Origin: Faecalimicrobium dakarense
GTDB taxonomy: Bacteria > Bacillota > Clostridia > Peptostreptococcales > Peptostreptococcaceae
NCBI RefSeq assembly: GCF_000499525.1
Contig: NZ_HG529233.1
Location: 1-64,000 of the forward strand
Length of the DNA: 64,000 nt
Direction of reading: 5' to 3'
The notes beneath the pieces were generated by a model. That model was not told the origin of the DNA. It made no database searches and saw only the letters and a program-made list of their open reading frames with translations. Numbering within the stretch: position 1 is the first letter of the stretch; each line of letters starts with the position of its first letter. Shown here piece after piece: positions 8,384 to 16,860 of the stretch. Made by a program: the position numbers and the translations under genes.

Positions 8384-8937
8384 TTGAGAGTAATATCAGG
8401 AAAAGTAAGAGGATTAAAGTTAAATACGCCTAAAAATGAAGATGTAAGACCTACTACAGATAGAGTCAAAGAATCTTTATTTAATATGATAAATCCATAT
8501 ATAATGGAAAGTAATGTACTAGATTTATTTGCAGGAACAGGTTCTTTAGGTATAGAGTGCTTATCTAGAGGTGCTAATAGATGTGTTTTTGTAGATATAA
8601 GTAAAGAAAGTATTTCTATAATAAAGTCTAATATAAAAAAGCTAGAGTTGAAAATGAAAGTATAGTTTTAAATTCAGACTTTAAAGATGCTATAAGCAAG
8701 CTAAAAATACAAGGAAATAAATTTGATGTAATATTTATGGACCCTCCATATTATAAAAATATGTTTATAGATGCATTACAAAAAATAGATAATGCAAGTT
8801 TATTAAATGAAGATGGAATAATAATTATAGAACATGATAGTAAGGATGTATTTCCAGAAAATATAGGAAGATTAGAAAAAACTAGAAATAAAAAGTATGG
8901 AAATACTACTATAACATTTTATAAACCGGAGGAATAA
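8384..8937 (+). pseudogene. rsmD: 16S rRNA (guanine(966)-N(2))-methyltransferase RsmD, frame broken
   Basis: RsmD methylates G966 of 16S rRNA with S-adenosylmethionine. The first part (TTG start at 8384 behind GAGGTGA) carries RVISGKVRG, RPTTDRVKESLFN and the SAM motif DLFAGTGSLGIE. The frame then hits a stop at 8663-8665. The rest, including the catalytic MDPPYYK and a normal C terminus, continues in the -1 frame. One extra A in the six-A run at 8635-8640 restores one continuous protein of normal length. The run plus the next base forms the slippery heptamer A AAA AAG, in phase. A sequencing deletion is most likely; a real mutation or programmed shift is possible. Confidence 0.88.
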
Positions 8938-8944
8938 GCATAAA

Positions 8945-9454
8945 ATGGAAAAGAAAATAAGAAAAGCTATTTTTGCAGGTAGCTTTGATCCAATAACAAA
9001 TGGTCATTTAGACGTTATTTGCAGAGCATCAAAACTATTTGATGAGCTACAAATAGGGGTTCTTTACAACCCTAATAAAAAAGGATTATTTAACTTTGAC
9101 GAAAGAGTTAAGCTTATTGAGGAATGTACGAGCCATTTAGGTAATATCAAAGTTGTAAGTTTTAATGGTCTTTTAGTAGATTATTGTGGAGACAATGGGA
9201 TTGATACTTTAGTTAGAGGCATAAGAAGTGGGGCAGATGTTGAATATGAGTTACAAATGGCTCATATGAACAAAGAGTTAAATCCAAACATAGAAACAAT
9301 TATATTACCAACAAGTACTAAATACTCTTTTATAAGTTCATCTTTAATAAAAGAAGTATTAGCATTTAATGCAGATATAAAAAATTTAGTACCTGATATT
9401 GTTTTGAAAGAATTAAAAAGAAAAGCTAATAGGGGAGAAAAGATATGTATGTAG
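8945..9454 (+). CDS. coaD: Phosphopantetheine adenylyltransferase
   Basis: CoaD transfers AMP from ATP to 4'-phosphopantetheine in the penultimate step of coenzyme A synthesis. The 169-residue nucleotidyltransferase has AGSFDPITNGHLDVI (the T/HxGH motif), LVRGIRSGADVEYE and KYSFISSSLIKEV, all at the expected places. Length is slightly above the usual 160 because of a basic tail. It follows rsmD by seven bases, the standard rsmD-coaD pairing, and overlaps the next gene by ten bases. Confidence 0.97.
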   Translation: MEKKIRKAIFAGSFDPITNGHLDVICRASKLFDELQIGVLYNPNKKGLFNFDERVKLIEECTSHLGNIKVVSFNGLLVDYCGDNGIDTLVRGIRSGADVEYELQMAHMNKELNPNIETIILPTSTKYSFISSSLIKEVLAFNADIKNLVPDIVLKELKRKANRGEKICM

Positions 9455-9969
9455 ATTTAGAAATGATGGAATTATTTGAAGAATTAGAGAGTGTTATAAA
9501 AAATGCTTCTTCAATACCTTTCTCACATAAAAGTGGTATAGATAAAGATGAAGTATTAGGAATAATCAGTGAAATAAAGACACTAATTCCAGAAGAAGTT
9601 AAACAAGCAGATTGGATAAATAAGGAAAGGCATAAGCTTATAAATGATGCAAAGCAAGAGGCTACTGAATTAGTAGAACAAGCTAATAAAGAAGCGGAGA
9701 GAATAAGAGCAGAGTACACTAACAATATTGAAGAGTTAAAGAAAAATTCAGAAGAAGTTGTAAAAGCATATGTTGAATCTAGTGAACCAGTAGCACTAGC
9801 AGAAGAAAAAGCAAATGAAATAGTAAAAAGAGCAGAAAACATAGCTAGTGAAATAAAATTAGGATCTATTGAATATGCAGAGAATGTACTTACAACAATA
9901 GAATATAATTTAAAAGATATATTACAAGAAGTAGCAAGAGATAAAGCTGAATTAAATCCAAATAGATAA
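9445..9969 (+). CDS. Coiled-coil protein of unknown function
   Basis: A 174-residue acidic protein dominated by a heptad-rich helix (about residues 65-150: EATELVEQANKEAERIRAEY and following). It resembles, in composition, ATP synthase b-subunit or DivIVA-type stalks, and clostridial homologues are often labelled ATPase without support. No membrane segment or catalytic motif is visible. It overlaps coaD by ten bases, so it is translationally coupled to it. I do not assign a function. Confidence 0.75.
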   Translation: MYVDLEMMELFEELESVIKNASSIPFSHKSGIDKDEVLGIISEIKTLIPEEVKQADWINKERHKLINDAKQEATELVEQANKEAERIRAEYTNNIEELKKNSEEVVKAYVESSEPVALAEEKANEIVKRAENIASEIKLGSIEYAENVLTTIEYNLKDILQEVARDKAELNPNR

Positions 9970-9990
9970 AATTCATTTCATTCATATCGC

Positions 9991-10017
9991 CAACGACCTT
10001 GAAAGACAGGTCCGTTG
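9991..10017 (+). other. Stem-loop downstream of the coiled-coil gene
   Basis: CAACG pairs with CGTTG and ACCT with AGGT, with one bulged C, around a loop of about eight bases. It precedes the terminator by a few bases and is GC-rich for this genome. Confidence 0.4.
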
Positions 10018-10021
10018 CTAA

Positions 10022-10059
10022 AAATAAAAAAGAAAGCATTAGCTTTCTTTTTTATTTTT
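10022..10059. terminator. Bidirectional terminator between the coiled-coil gene and ylbJ
   Basis: AAAAAGAAAGC and GCTTTCTTTTT pair around a tight loop, with A-rich left and T-rich right flanks. It serves the plus-strand recG-coaD group and the minus-strand ylbJ, whose stop codon lies inside it. Confidence 0.88.
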
Positions 10060-11244
10060 ATAACTAGTTTTTTCTAAAATTATAAGAGCTGCAAGTATGT
10101 ATACTATTACAAATATAGGAAGTATTGTCTTGTAATTAATAATATAATAATTCCATATAGGGTTATTATAAAATACATTGTATATGTTTGAAAAATTAGA
10201 TACAATAGATGATGATTGGAATATCGGATATAGTAAAAATGTAAACACACCAGCTAGCATTCCGTGTAAAAATTTACTTAATATGTATAGATTAGTATTT
10301 ATATCTGTTTTGGCTAAAAAGTTGCAACATTGAGCTAATATAGATAATCCACTAAAACCTATTAAGAAACTAGCTAGAGAGGCTCTGAGAACTTCAGGAG
10401 TAGATATTATACTAGCTACTTTACTACAACCTATTGTCATCTCAAACAGACCACTTATAAGGGCATGGCAAAGCTTCGGAGTAACACCAAACAATGACAA
10501 CGGAATATATAATATAGAAGACATTAATGAAATTATATTAAATAAAGATAATATCTTAAATACAACAGAAAATACTATTACAAATCCTCCTACCATAAGT
10601 AATGTATTTATTCCACTGAATACTGCATTTCCAAATAAAACGAAAAATCCCTTCCCATCTGATACTTTAGTATCAATTACATTTTTTATATTTCTTCTTA
10701 ATGGATACTTAGAACTAGTTAGCAGCTCTTTACCGTAGTTTCTAAAGAGTATACCTACAGATATTGAGCCTAGATAGTGACAAACCATCATAAGATATCC
10801 TAAAGATGAATTTTGAAACATACCTGTTGCTACTGCACCTATTATAAATAAAGGTCCAGAAGTTGAGCAAAATGATACTAACCTTTGAGCTTCAAATTTA
10901 GATATTTCATTGTTATTTCTAAGTTCAGATGCTAGCTTAGAACCAACTGGATATCCAGAAACAGTTGATATAGCAAATACTAGAGCACTTTTTCCTGAAA
11001 CATTAAATATAAATTTAGTTATAGGGTTTATTATAAATCCTATTATATCTACTATTTTTAAATCTACAATTAGGTTTGCACCAATTACAAATGGTAAAAG
11101 AGAGGGTATTAAAACAGTTGTCCATATATTTAACCCTTCTTTAGCTGCAACTATAGATTCGTTTGGAAAAATAATAATACCTAAAATTAAAAGTATAACA
11201 ATTGATACAGGAGTAAAAAACGTTATAAGATTACTTTTTTTCAT
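10039..11244 (-). CDS. ylbJ: Sporulation integral membrane protein YlbJ (SpoVV-like)
   Basis: A 401-residue polytopic membrane protein of the nucleoside-transporter-like (Gate) family. In Bacillus, YlbJ/SpoVV is needed for dipicolinic acid passage into the forespore across the outer forespore membrane. The sequence shows about eight hydrophobic segments, SLLPFVIGANL near residue 50 and the conserved STVSGYPVGSKLASEL near residues 94-109. It lies in the same rsmD-coaD-ylbJ-ylbM neighbourhood as in Bacillus but on the opposite strand to coaD. Expression in the mother cell is expected from the family, not shown here. Confidence 0.88.
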   Translation of the reverse strand: MKKSNLITFFTPVSIVILLILGIIIFPNESIVAAKEGLNIWTTVLIPSLLPFVIGANLIVDLKIVDIIGFIINPITKFIFNVSGKSALVFAISTVSGYPVGSKLASELRNNNEISKFEAQRLVSFCSTSGPLFIIGAVATGMFQNSSLGYLMMVCHYLGSISVGILFRNYGKELLTSSKYPLRRNIKNVIDTKVSDGKGFFVLFGNAVFSGINTLLMVGGFVIVFSVVFKILSLFNIISLMSSILYIPLSLFGVTPKLCHALISGLFEMTIGCSKVASIISTPEVLRASLASFLIGFSGLSILAQCCNFLAKTDINTNLYILSKFLHGMLAGVFTFLLYPIFQSSSIVSNFSNIYNVFYNNPIWNYYIINYKTILPIFVIVYILAALIILEKTSYKNKKES

Positions 11245-11296
11245 AAAATCACCTATTGAGTTATTGAATATATGACTATTATATTAATTTAATAAT

Positions 11297-11342
11297 CAAA
11301 AAAGACTTAAGAGAATTATCTGAAATTTTCTTAAGTCTTTTG
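11297..11342 (-). terminator. Terminator after tmcAL
   Basis: AAAAGACTTAAG and CTTAAGTCTTTT form the stem; read on the minus strand it ends in TTTTTTG. It separates tmcAL from ylbJ. Confidence 0.85.
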
Positions 11343-11352
11343 ATATAAAATA

Positions 11353-12621
11353 TTATCTTACATATATTGGTGAAGTATAAAAATCCATGGGACCTTTTAG
11401 TAAATTTTTGTTTTTATCATAATAAATAATATTATACATATTACTAGCTTTTACATCGTAATGTATTAAAGTTTTAAAAACATCATCATCCATAGAAAAA
11501 GATATATTTGAAAATTTATTTATTATATTTATTTCGGAATTCTTTTTTATAGCTTTTAAAATCTCGCGCCCCTTATCATTAAAGGCTAATACCCTAACAT
11601 AAGGAATAGAATTGATATTTTTTACCTTATTCATATCTTCTTTAGTAATTCCAAGAAGGATATTATTAAGAGTACGTTTAATTTTAGTTAAAGTATATCT
11701 TTTTGACTTTACAGATTGTTGTAAATCATAAAGGGATTTTGAAGTGAAAACACTTTGGTATATTTTATTTTCAATACCTTCATTAACTTCAAAATAGTTA
11801 TCTAGTGTATTATAATCTCTAAGTATTATTGAAGATAATAAATCAAAGTACTTATCATCAAACATAGGGGTGAAATTATTTATTAACTTACTATCTAAAA
11901 TGCCGTAAGTAGGTTTTGGAACAACATTAGATATTAGTGATAAGTTATTATTATCCTTTAGTGATTTTCTAATAGCAGTAGCAGAACAAATATTACTTTC
12001 TATATTTTCTGAGTTATAAGACGTAGAAATTCTAGAAATAGTATAAGGTTTTATATTACTTTCTAATTTTAGTAGACTTTTTATATATTCTAGTCCTAAA
12101 ATGTTATTAGAGGAGTTTAAAACAGATAAAAGGTCTTCTTTAGAAATATCTACTAAATTATATTTATTAATATAGTCAAATAAAGCAAAACTTCTAGCTG
12201 TAGGAAACAGTAGTCCTTCGTCTAAATATTTTTTTAAGTAAGATTTAAATTCATCAGGTTCATCCACTAATATTTTAGAAATAGTATATAGTATATCAAC
12301 ATTTCCTTCTTCGCTACCAAAGCAAATAGAATTGATACAATTTAAAGAATTAAGAGTAGCTAGTGCCCCGTGAGCAAAAATTTCTGCACTTTGGCAAGCA
12401 AACATAGTTGGAAGCTCAATAACCAAATCAACACCATTTTTAACAGCCGCTTCTGCTCTAGTATACTTATCAAACAAAGCAGGCTCTCCTCTTTGTAAGA
12501 AGTTGCCGCTCATTATAGCAACGCTATGAGTAGCATTAGTTATTTCTAATGATTTAGATAGATGATATAAATGCCCATTGTGAAAAGGATTGTATTCAAC
12601 TACAAGTCCAAGTATATTCAT
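11353..12621 (-). CDS. tmcAL: tRNA(Met) cytidine acetate ligase TmcAL (YlbM)
   Basis: TmcAL activates acetate with ATP and acetylates C34 of elongator tRNA-Met. The 422-residue protein begins with [18 protein letters not shown], a nucleotidyltransferase core with HNGH, and continues with [16 protein letters not shown] and [17 protein letters not shown], all typical. Length fits. It is divergent from ackA; the ylbM-ylbN-rpmF neighbourhood is preserved except that ackA lies between. A role for acetate as substrate makes the adjacency to acetate kinase suggestive but unproven. Strong GGAG ribosome binding site on the minus strand. Confidence 0.93.
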   Translation of the reverse strand: MNILGLVVEYNPFHNGHLYHLSKSLEITNATHSVAIMSGNFLQRGEPALFDKYTRAEAAVKNGVDLVIELPTMFACQSAEIFAHGALATLNSLNCINSICFGSEEGNVDILYTISKILVDEPDEFKSYLKKYLDEGLLFPTARSFALFDYINKYNLVDISKEDLLSVLNSSNNILGLEYIKSLLKLESNIKPYTISRISTSYNSENIESNICSATAIRKSLKDNNNLSLISNVVPKPTYGILDSKLINNFTPMFDDKYFDLLSSIILRDYNTLDNYFEVNEGIENKIYQSVFTSKSLYDLQQSVKSKRYTLTKIKRTLNNILLGITKEDMNKVKNINSIPYVRVLAFNDKGREILKAIKKNSEINIINKFSNISFSMDDDVFKTLIHYDVKASNMYNIIYYDKNKNLLKGPMDFYTSPIYVR

Positions 12622-12930
12622 AAAAAATCTCCTTTGTTAAATATAAATAAGTTTTAATTTAAAAAAAATTAAATTTATATTTAATGTATAATTTAAAAAA
12701 TAATTAAAAAAAATAATTATATTATAATATTATAACAAATGGAGAAAAATAATCTATGTTAAGTAAAATATATTAAACAAATTAATACAATAAAGACTAT
12801 ACTTTTACATTGAAAAGTGTTATATTATTTATGGCGAAATGTTTAATGTATACAACGATAAAAAATTTGTGAATAATAAGCCTGAGAAGGTTTTTTTACA
12901 TATTAATTATAAACTTAAGGAGGTATACTA
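12622..12930. other. Divergent intergenic region, tmcAL and ackA
   Basis: About 300 bases of extremely AT-rich DNA. Several TATAAT-like hexamers occur but none has a clear -35 partner at 17 bases, so I do not call individual promoters. It ends with a very strong AAGGAGGT (12917-12924) for ackA. I see no riboswitch-like structure. Confidence 0.45.
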
Positions 12931-14127
12931 ATGAAAGTATTAGTATTAAACTGTGGTAGTTCTTCATTAAAATATCAATTAATAGACATGTCAAATGAAG
13001 AAGTTTTATGTATAGGATTAGTTGAAAGAATAGGTATAGAAGGTTCTATACTTAAGCAAGAAAAAGATGGTGTAGAAGGTAAATTAGTTATAGAACAACC
13101 TATGAAAAACCATCAAGATGCTATAAAGTTAGTATTAGAAGGTGTTGTTGACGCTAAATTCGGTGGAGTTAAAGAAATAAGTGAAGTTGAAGCTGTAGGA
13201 CACAGAGTTGTTCACGGTGGAGAAAAATTCGCTGGTTCAGTTAAAATAACTGACGAAGTTATGGCTGCATTAGAAGAGTGTATAGAATTAGCACCACTTC
13301 ACAACCCAGCTAACATAATGGGTATAAAAGCTTGTGAAGAAATACTTCCAGGTGTTCCAATGGTAGGAGTATTCGATACTGCTTTCCACCAAACTATGCC
13401 TAAAAAATCTTACTTATACGGATTACCTCATGAATTATACACTAAGTACGGTGTAAGAAGATACGGATTCCACGGAACTTCTCACAAGTATGTATCTCAA
13501 AGAGCTGCTGCAATGCTTGGAAAGAACATAGAAGACGTTAAGATAATAACTTGTCACTTAGGAAACGGAGCTTCTATAGCTGCTGTTGATGGTGGTAAGT
13601 GTGTAGATACATCTATGGGATTCACTCCACTTGAAGGATTAATAATGGGTACTAGATGTGGAGATATAGATGCTGCTATATTACCATTCTTAATGGAAAA
13701 AGAAGGATTAGATGCTAAAGGATTATCTGACTTAATGAATAAAAAGTCTGGGGTATACGGAATGACTGGTATATCAAGTGACTTTAGAGATATAGAAGGA
13801 GCTGCTGAAAAAGGTGACGAAAAAGCTCAAGTTGCTTTAGATGCTTATGTTCAAAAAGTTAAGAAATACATAGGATCTTACGCTGCAGAAATGAACGGAG
13901 CAGACGCTGTTGTATTTACTGCTGGTGTTGGTGAAAATGGTATAGAAATAAGAGAAGCTATAGCTTCTAACATGGAATTCTTAGGAATGAAGTTAGATGC
14001 AGAAGCTAACAAGGTTAGAGGAAAAGAAAGAGTAATATCTACAGAAGATTCAAAAGTTAAGATATTATTAATACCAACTAACGAAGAATTAATGATAGCT
14101 AGAGATACTGTTGCTTTAGTAAAATAA
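12931..14127 (+). CDS. ackA: Acetate kinase
   Basis: AckA converts acetyl phosphate and ADP to acetate and ATP, the last step of acetogenic fermentation. The 398 residues show [12 protein letters not shown] at the start, HRVVHGGE, the catalytic [11 protein letters not shown] (Asp and His), [13 protein letters not shown], the nucleotide-binding [14 protein letters not shown] and FTAGVGENG. Length is standard. Codon use is noticeably biased to the preferred AT-rich set (GCT, GGT, GGA, AAC), as expected for a highly expressed gene. No pta gene is adjacent. Confidence 0.99.
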   Translation: MKVLVLNCGSSSLKYQLIDMSNEEVLCIGLVERIGIEGSILKQEKDGVEGKLVIEQPMKNHQDAIKLVLEGVVDAKFGGVKEISEVEAVGHRVVHGGEKFAGSVKITDEVMAALEECIELAPLHNPANIMGIKACEEILPGVPMVGVFDTAFHQTMPKKSYLYGLPHELYTKYGVRRYGFHGTSHKYVSQRAAAMLGKNIEDVKIITCHLGNGASIAAVDGGKCVDTSMGFTPLEGLIMGTRCGDIDAAILPFLMEKEGLDAKGLSDLMNKKSGVYGMTGISSDFRDIEGAAEKGDEKAQVALDAYVQKVKKYIGSYAAEMNGADAVVFTAGVGENGIEIREAIASNMEFLGMKLDAEANKVRGKERVISTEDSKVKILLIPTNEELMIARDTVALVK

Positions 14128-14147
14128 TTATAAATGGATATAATAAT

Positions 14148-14180
14148 TTAAGGTAGGGTAAAACCTACCTTAAGTTTTGT
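14148..14180 (+). terminator. Terminator after ackA
   Basis: A perfect 10-bp inverted repeat, TTAAGGTAGG / CCTACCTTAA, followed by GTTTTGT. The T tail is short but position and stem are convincing. Confidence 0.78.
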
Positions 14181-14258
14181 CTTGTGGTATAATATTAAAA
14201 GTAGCTAGATTATAAAATAATTTATATACTGCCAAAAATATCTATCAAGTAAAAATAC

Positions 14259-14287
14259 TTGACAAACAAATGCTAGATTTGTATAAT
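14259..14287 (+). promoter_or_regulatory. Consensus sigma-A promoter for yceD-rpmF
   Basis: TTGACA at 14259-14264 and TATAAT at 14282-14287, spaced by exactly 17 bases: a perfect consensus promoter 30 bases before the DUF177 gene start. Confidence 0.88.
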
Positions 14288-14316
14288 AAATTTGGTAATG
14301 TATTGAGGTGAATTTA

Positions 14317-14844
14317 ATGCAAATTAGTTTGGATAGATTAATTAGAAGAGAAACTGATAAAATAGACTTGAATTTTTCTCAAAAAGTTGATACTATTAAT
14401 TATTGTGAAGAAAGTTATAAACTAGCTTCTCCGATAAGTGTAGATGGTAAAATTTCAAATACTAATAAGGGATTATACCTTGATGTAGATGTAAGTTTTA
14501 TAATCGTTGATAAATGTTCAAGATGCTTAGAAGAAGTAGAAGTTCCTATAGAATATTCTATACAAGGATTTTTAGTTAAAGAAAATTTTGATGAAGACAT
14601 TTTCGAAGATGATGATGCGTTTATATATGATGGACAAGCTATAAATCTTGTAGATCTAATAGAACAAACATTAGACTTTAAATTACCAGCAAGAGTTCTG
14701 TGTAATGAAGACTGCGAAGGTCTTTGTCAAGGATGCGGAGCAAACTTAAATAAAGAAGAATGCTCTTGCAATGAAATCGCGAACGACGAGGAGATTATAG
14801 ATCCCCGTTTTGCTAAATTAAAAGATATATTTAAAAATGACTAA
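14317..14844 (+). CDS. YceD/DUF177 family protein (YlbN-like)
   Basis: A 175-residue protein of the DUF177 (YceD) family, found next to rpmF throughout bacteria and linked by genetics in other organisms to 23S rRNA accumulation. Visible are the CSRCLEEVEVPI element (about residues 68-79), an acidic middle, and a Cys-rich C-terminal LCNEDCEGLCQGCGANLN with CxxxCxxxCxxC spacing that likely binds zinc. The ATG at 14317 is chosen over an in-frame GTG at 14308 because GAGGTG (14305-14310) is its ribosome binding site. rpmF follows 13 bases later. Confidence 0.88.
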   Translation: MQISLDRLIRRETDKIDLNFSQKVDTINYCEESYKLASPISVDGKISNTNKGLYLDVDVSFIIVDKCSRCLEEVEVPIEYSIQGFLVKENFDEDIFEDDDAFIYDGQAINLVDLIEQTLDFKLPARVLCNEDCEGLCQGCGANLNKEECSCNEIANDEEIIDPRFAKLKDIFKND

Positions 14845-14857
14845 GGAGGTGGCGTAA

Positions 14858-15034
14858 ATGGCAGTACCAAAGCGTAAGACATCTAAATCAAAGAGAGATA
14901 TGAGAAGAGCAGCTAACTCAAAAATGGAAGCAACAGGATTTGTAAGTTGCCCACAATGTCATGAGCCAAAATTACCACATAGAGTGTGTCCAGATTGTGG
15001 ATATTATAAAGGTAAAGAAGTTGTATCTAAGTAA
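14858..15034 (+). CDS. rpmF: 50S ribosomal protein L32
   Basis: A 58-residue protein starting [18 protein letters not shown], with the zinc-binding CPQC (residues 31-34) and CPDC (44-47) pairs, hence the Zn-containing form. It ends VVSK. AGGAGGTGG precedes the ATG. Co-transcribed with the DUF177 gene and closed by a terminator. Confidence 0.97.
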   Translation: MAVPKRKTSKSKRDMRRAANSKMEATGFVSCPQCHEPKLPHRVCPDCGYYKGKEVVSK

Positions 15035-15043
15035 TAACTTCTA

Positions 15044-15077
15044 AAAAAAACATGTAGATTAGTCTACGTGTTTTTTT
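15044..15077 (+). terminator. Terminator after rpmF
   Basis: The TGTAGA/TCTACG stem (one wobble pair), flanked by A and T runs with a TTAG loop, ends in seven T. Confidence 0.88.
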
Positions 15078-15169
15078 AAAAATGTCGAATAATGGAAATT
15101 TTATATATAAATGATATAATAAAAATATATTCTTATTTAAAGTTAATAATAAAAATAATAATAAAAGTG

Positions 15170-15198
15170 TTGATAAATTTAATGCAATATTATATACT
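15170..15198 (+). promoter_or_regulatory. Sigma-A promoter of the fapR-fab operon
   Basis: TTGATA (15170-15175) and TATACT (15193-15198) with a 17-base spacer, immediately before the FapR operator. Confidence 0.82.
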
Positions 15199-15202
15199 AC
15201 TA

Positions 15203-15219
15203 TTAGTAGCTGGTACTAA
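15203..15219 (+). promoter_or_regulatory. FapR operator
   Basis: TTAGTAGCTGGTACTAA matches the published 17-base FapR consensus (TTAGTACCTDGTACTAA) at all but one position. It sits five bases after the -10, over the expected transcription start, so FapR bound here should block the promoter; malonyl-CoA would release it. This predicts autoregulation of fapR and repression of the whole operon. Confidence 0.9.
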
Positions 15220-15246
15220 TTACAGCTATAAAAACTTGGAGGTAAT

Positions 15247-15804
15247 ATGAAAAAGAAAAGCAAAGCCCAAAGACAAAAAGAACTTGTTGAAATGCTACAG
15301 GCTGACCCTTTTTATACGGATGAAGAATTAGCAGCGTTATTTGAAGTTAGTATTCAGACTATACGATTAGATAGAATGAGTCTAAATATACCGGAATTAA
15401 GAGAAAGAGTTAAGACAATAGCTGAATCGGAAAGTTCAAAAGTTAAAACTTTAGGAATTAAAGAGATTACAGGTGAAATAATTGACTTATCTGTAGGGCA
15501 ACTAGGAATATCTATGTTAGAAGTTACAGAAGACATGCTTTACTCTAAAACTAATACTTTAAAAGACACATATATATTCTCTCTAGCAGACTCATTAGCA
15601 ATGGCCATAATAGATGCGCCAAAAGTTATTATGAGGTTTGCAAATGTAAAATGCTTGAAATTAATAGAACAAAAGGATAGGCTTATAGCGAAGGCTGAAA
15701 TTTATAAAAAAGCTGATAAAAAGCACTATGTAAAAGTTATTGTTAATAATAAAGCACAAGAACAAATATTTAGAGGGAAATTCATATTTGAAGAATTAGA
15801 CTAG
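15247..15804 (+). CDS. fapR: Fatty acid and phospholipid biosynthesis repressor FapR
   Basis: FapR represses fatty-acid genes and is relieved by malonyl-CoA. The 185-residue protein has an N-terminal DeoR-like helix-turn-helix (FYTDEELAALFEVSIQTIRLDR, in pieces over residues 19-40), a linker helix, and a C-terminal hot-dog effector domain (SLADSLAMAIIDAP, NVKCLKL). Length is typical. It is the first gene of the operon and lies behind its own operator. plsX begins 11 bases after its stop. Confidence 0.95.
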   Translation: MKKKSKAQRQKELVEMLQADPFYTDEELAALFEVSIQTIRLDRMSLNIPELRERVKTIAESESSKVKTLGIKEITGEIIDLSVGQLGISMLEVTEDMLYSKTNTLKDTYIFSLADSLAMAIIDAPKVIMRFANVKCLKLIEQKDRLIAKAEIYKKADKKHYVKVIVNNKAQEQIFRGKFIFEELD

Positions 15805-15815
15805 GAGGAAAAGTT

Positions 15816-16826
15816 ATGAAAATAGTAATAGATGGAATGGGTGGAGATAATGCACCTAAATCTAATGTAGAGGGCGTAGTTAATGCTATAAAAGAATACA
15901 ATGTTGATCTAATAATAACTGGAGATAAAGAAATATTAGAAAAGGAATTTTCTAATTATGAATTTGATAGAAGTAAGTTAGAAATAGTTCATACTACCGA
16001 AATTATAGAAAATGAAGATAAGCCAGTAAAGGCTATTAGAGCGAAAAAAGACTCTTCTATGGTTGTTGCACTTAAAATGGTTAAAGAAGGCAAGGCAGAC
16101 GCAATTATATCGGCAGGAAGCACAGGAGCACTTCTTGCAGGTGGTTTATTTGTAGTAGGGAGAATAAAAGGTATAGATAGACCTTGTTTATGCCCTGCAC
16201 TACCAAATGCAAAAAGAGGAATGACAATAATAGCAGATGGTGGAGCAAATGTAGATTGTAAGCCTAGAAACTTAGTTGACTTTGCAGCAATGAGCAACAT
16301 ATATGCTAAAAAAGTTTTAGGGATGGATAATCCTAAGGTAGCATTAGCTAATGTAGGTTCAGAAGAAGGAAAAGGAAATGACTTAGTAAAGAAAGCTTAT
16401 GAAGAGCTTAAAAATATAGATATAAACTTTATTGGAAATGTAGAGGCAAGAGATGTTATAAATGCTTATACAGACATAATAGTTTGTGATGGATTTACAG
16501 GAAACATATTACTAAAATCAGCAGAAGGTGTAGCGATGTCTGTTATGAAGCTTATAAAGGAAACCTTATTAAGTAGCACTAAAGGAAAAATAGGAGCTAT
16601 GTTTATAAAAGATGACCTTAAAAAATTAAAAAGCTTTATGGACTATTCAGAGTATGGAGGTGCACCACTACTTGGAGTTAATGGTGGAGTTATAAAGGCT
16701 CATGGAAGTTCAAATTCAACAGCTATAAAAAATGCTATAAACCAAGGAATAAAATTTGCTAAAGGAAATGTTGTTGAAGATATAAAAGAGTTTATAAAAG
16801 ATATGGAAGATAAACAAATGGAATAA
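15816..16826 (+). CDS. plsX: Phosphate acyltransferase PlsX
   Basis: PlsX converts acyl-ACP to acyl phosphate, the acyl donor for PlsY in phospholipid synthesis. The 336 residues start with MKIVIDGMGGDNAP and carry SAGSTGALLAGG, RPCLCPALP, ADGGANVDCKP, CDGFTGNILLKSAEG and the closing LLGVNGGVIKAHGSS. Normal length. AGGAGG lies just before the ATG. Second gene of the FapR operon; it also takes acyl phosphate made by FakA. Confidence 0.97.
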   Translation: MKIVIDGMGGDNAPKSNVEGVVNAIKEYNVDLIITGDKEILEKEFSNYEFDRSKLEIVHTTEIIENEDKPVKAIRAKKDSSMVVALKMVKEGKADAIISAGSTGALLAGGLFVVGRIKGIDRPCLCPALPNAKRGMTIIADGGANVDCKPRNLVDFAAMSNIYAKKVLGMDNPKVALANVGSEEGKGNDLVKKAYEELKNIDINFIGNVEARDVINAYTDIIVCDGFTGNILLKSAEGVAMSVMKLIKETLLSSTKGKIGAMFIKDDLKKLKSFMDYSEYGGAPLLGVNGGVIKAHGSSNSTAIKNAINQGIKFAKGNVVEDIKEFIKDMEDKQME

Positions 16827-16860
16827 TAAAATAAACTCATCTTGGAGGTTTAAATTAAAT

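Noticed and set aside
15083-15089. TGTCGAA (0A box) upstream of fapR
   Set aside because: Several copies of this 7-mer are expected by chance in 64 kb on two strands at this base composition, and no sigma-H -35 accompanies it. It also lies far from the fapR promoter.
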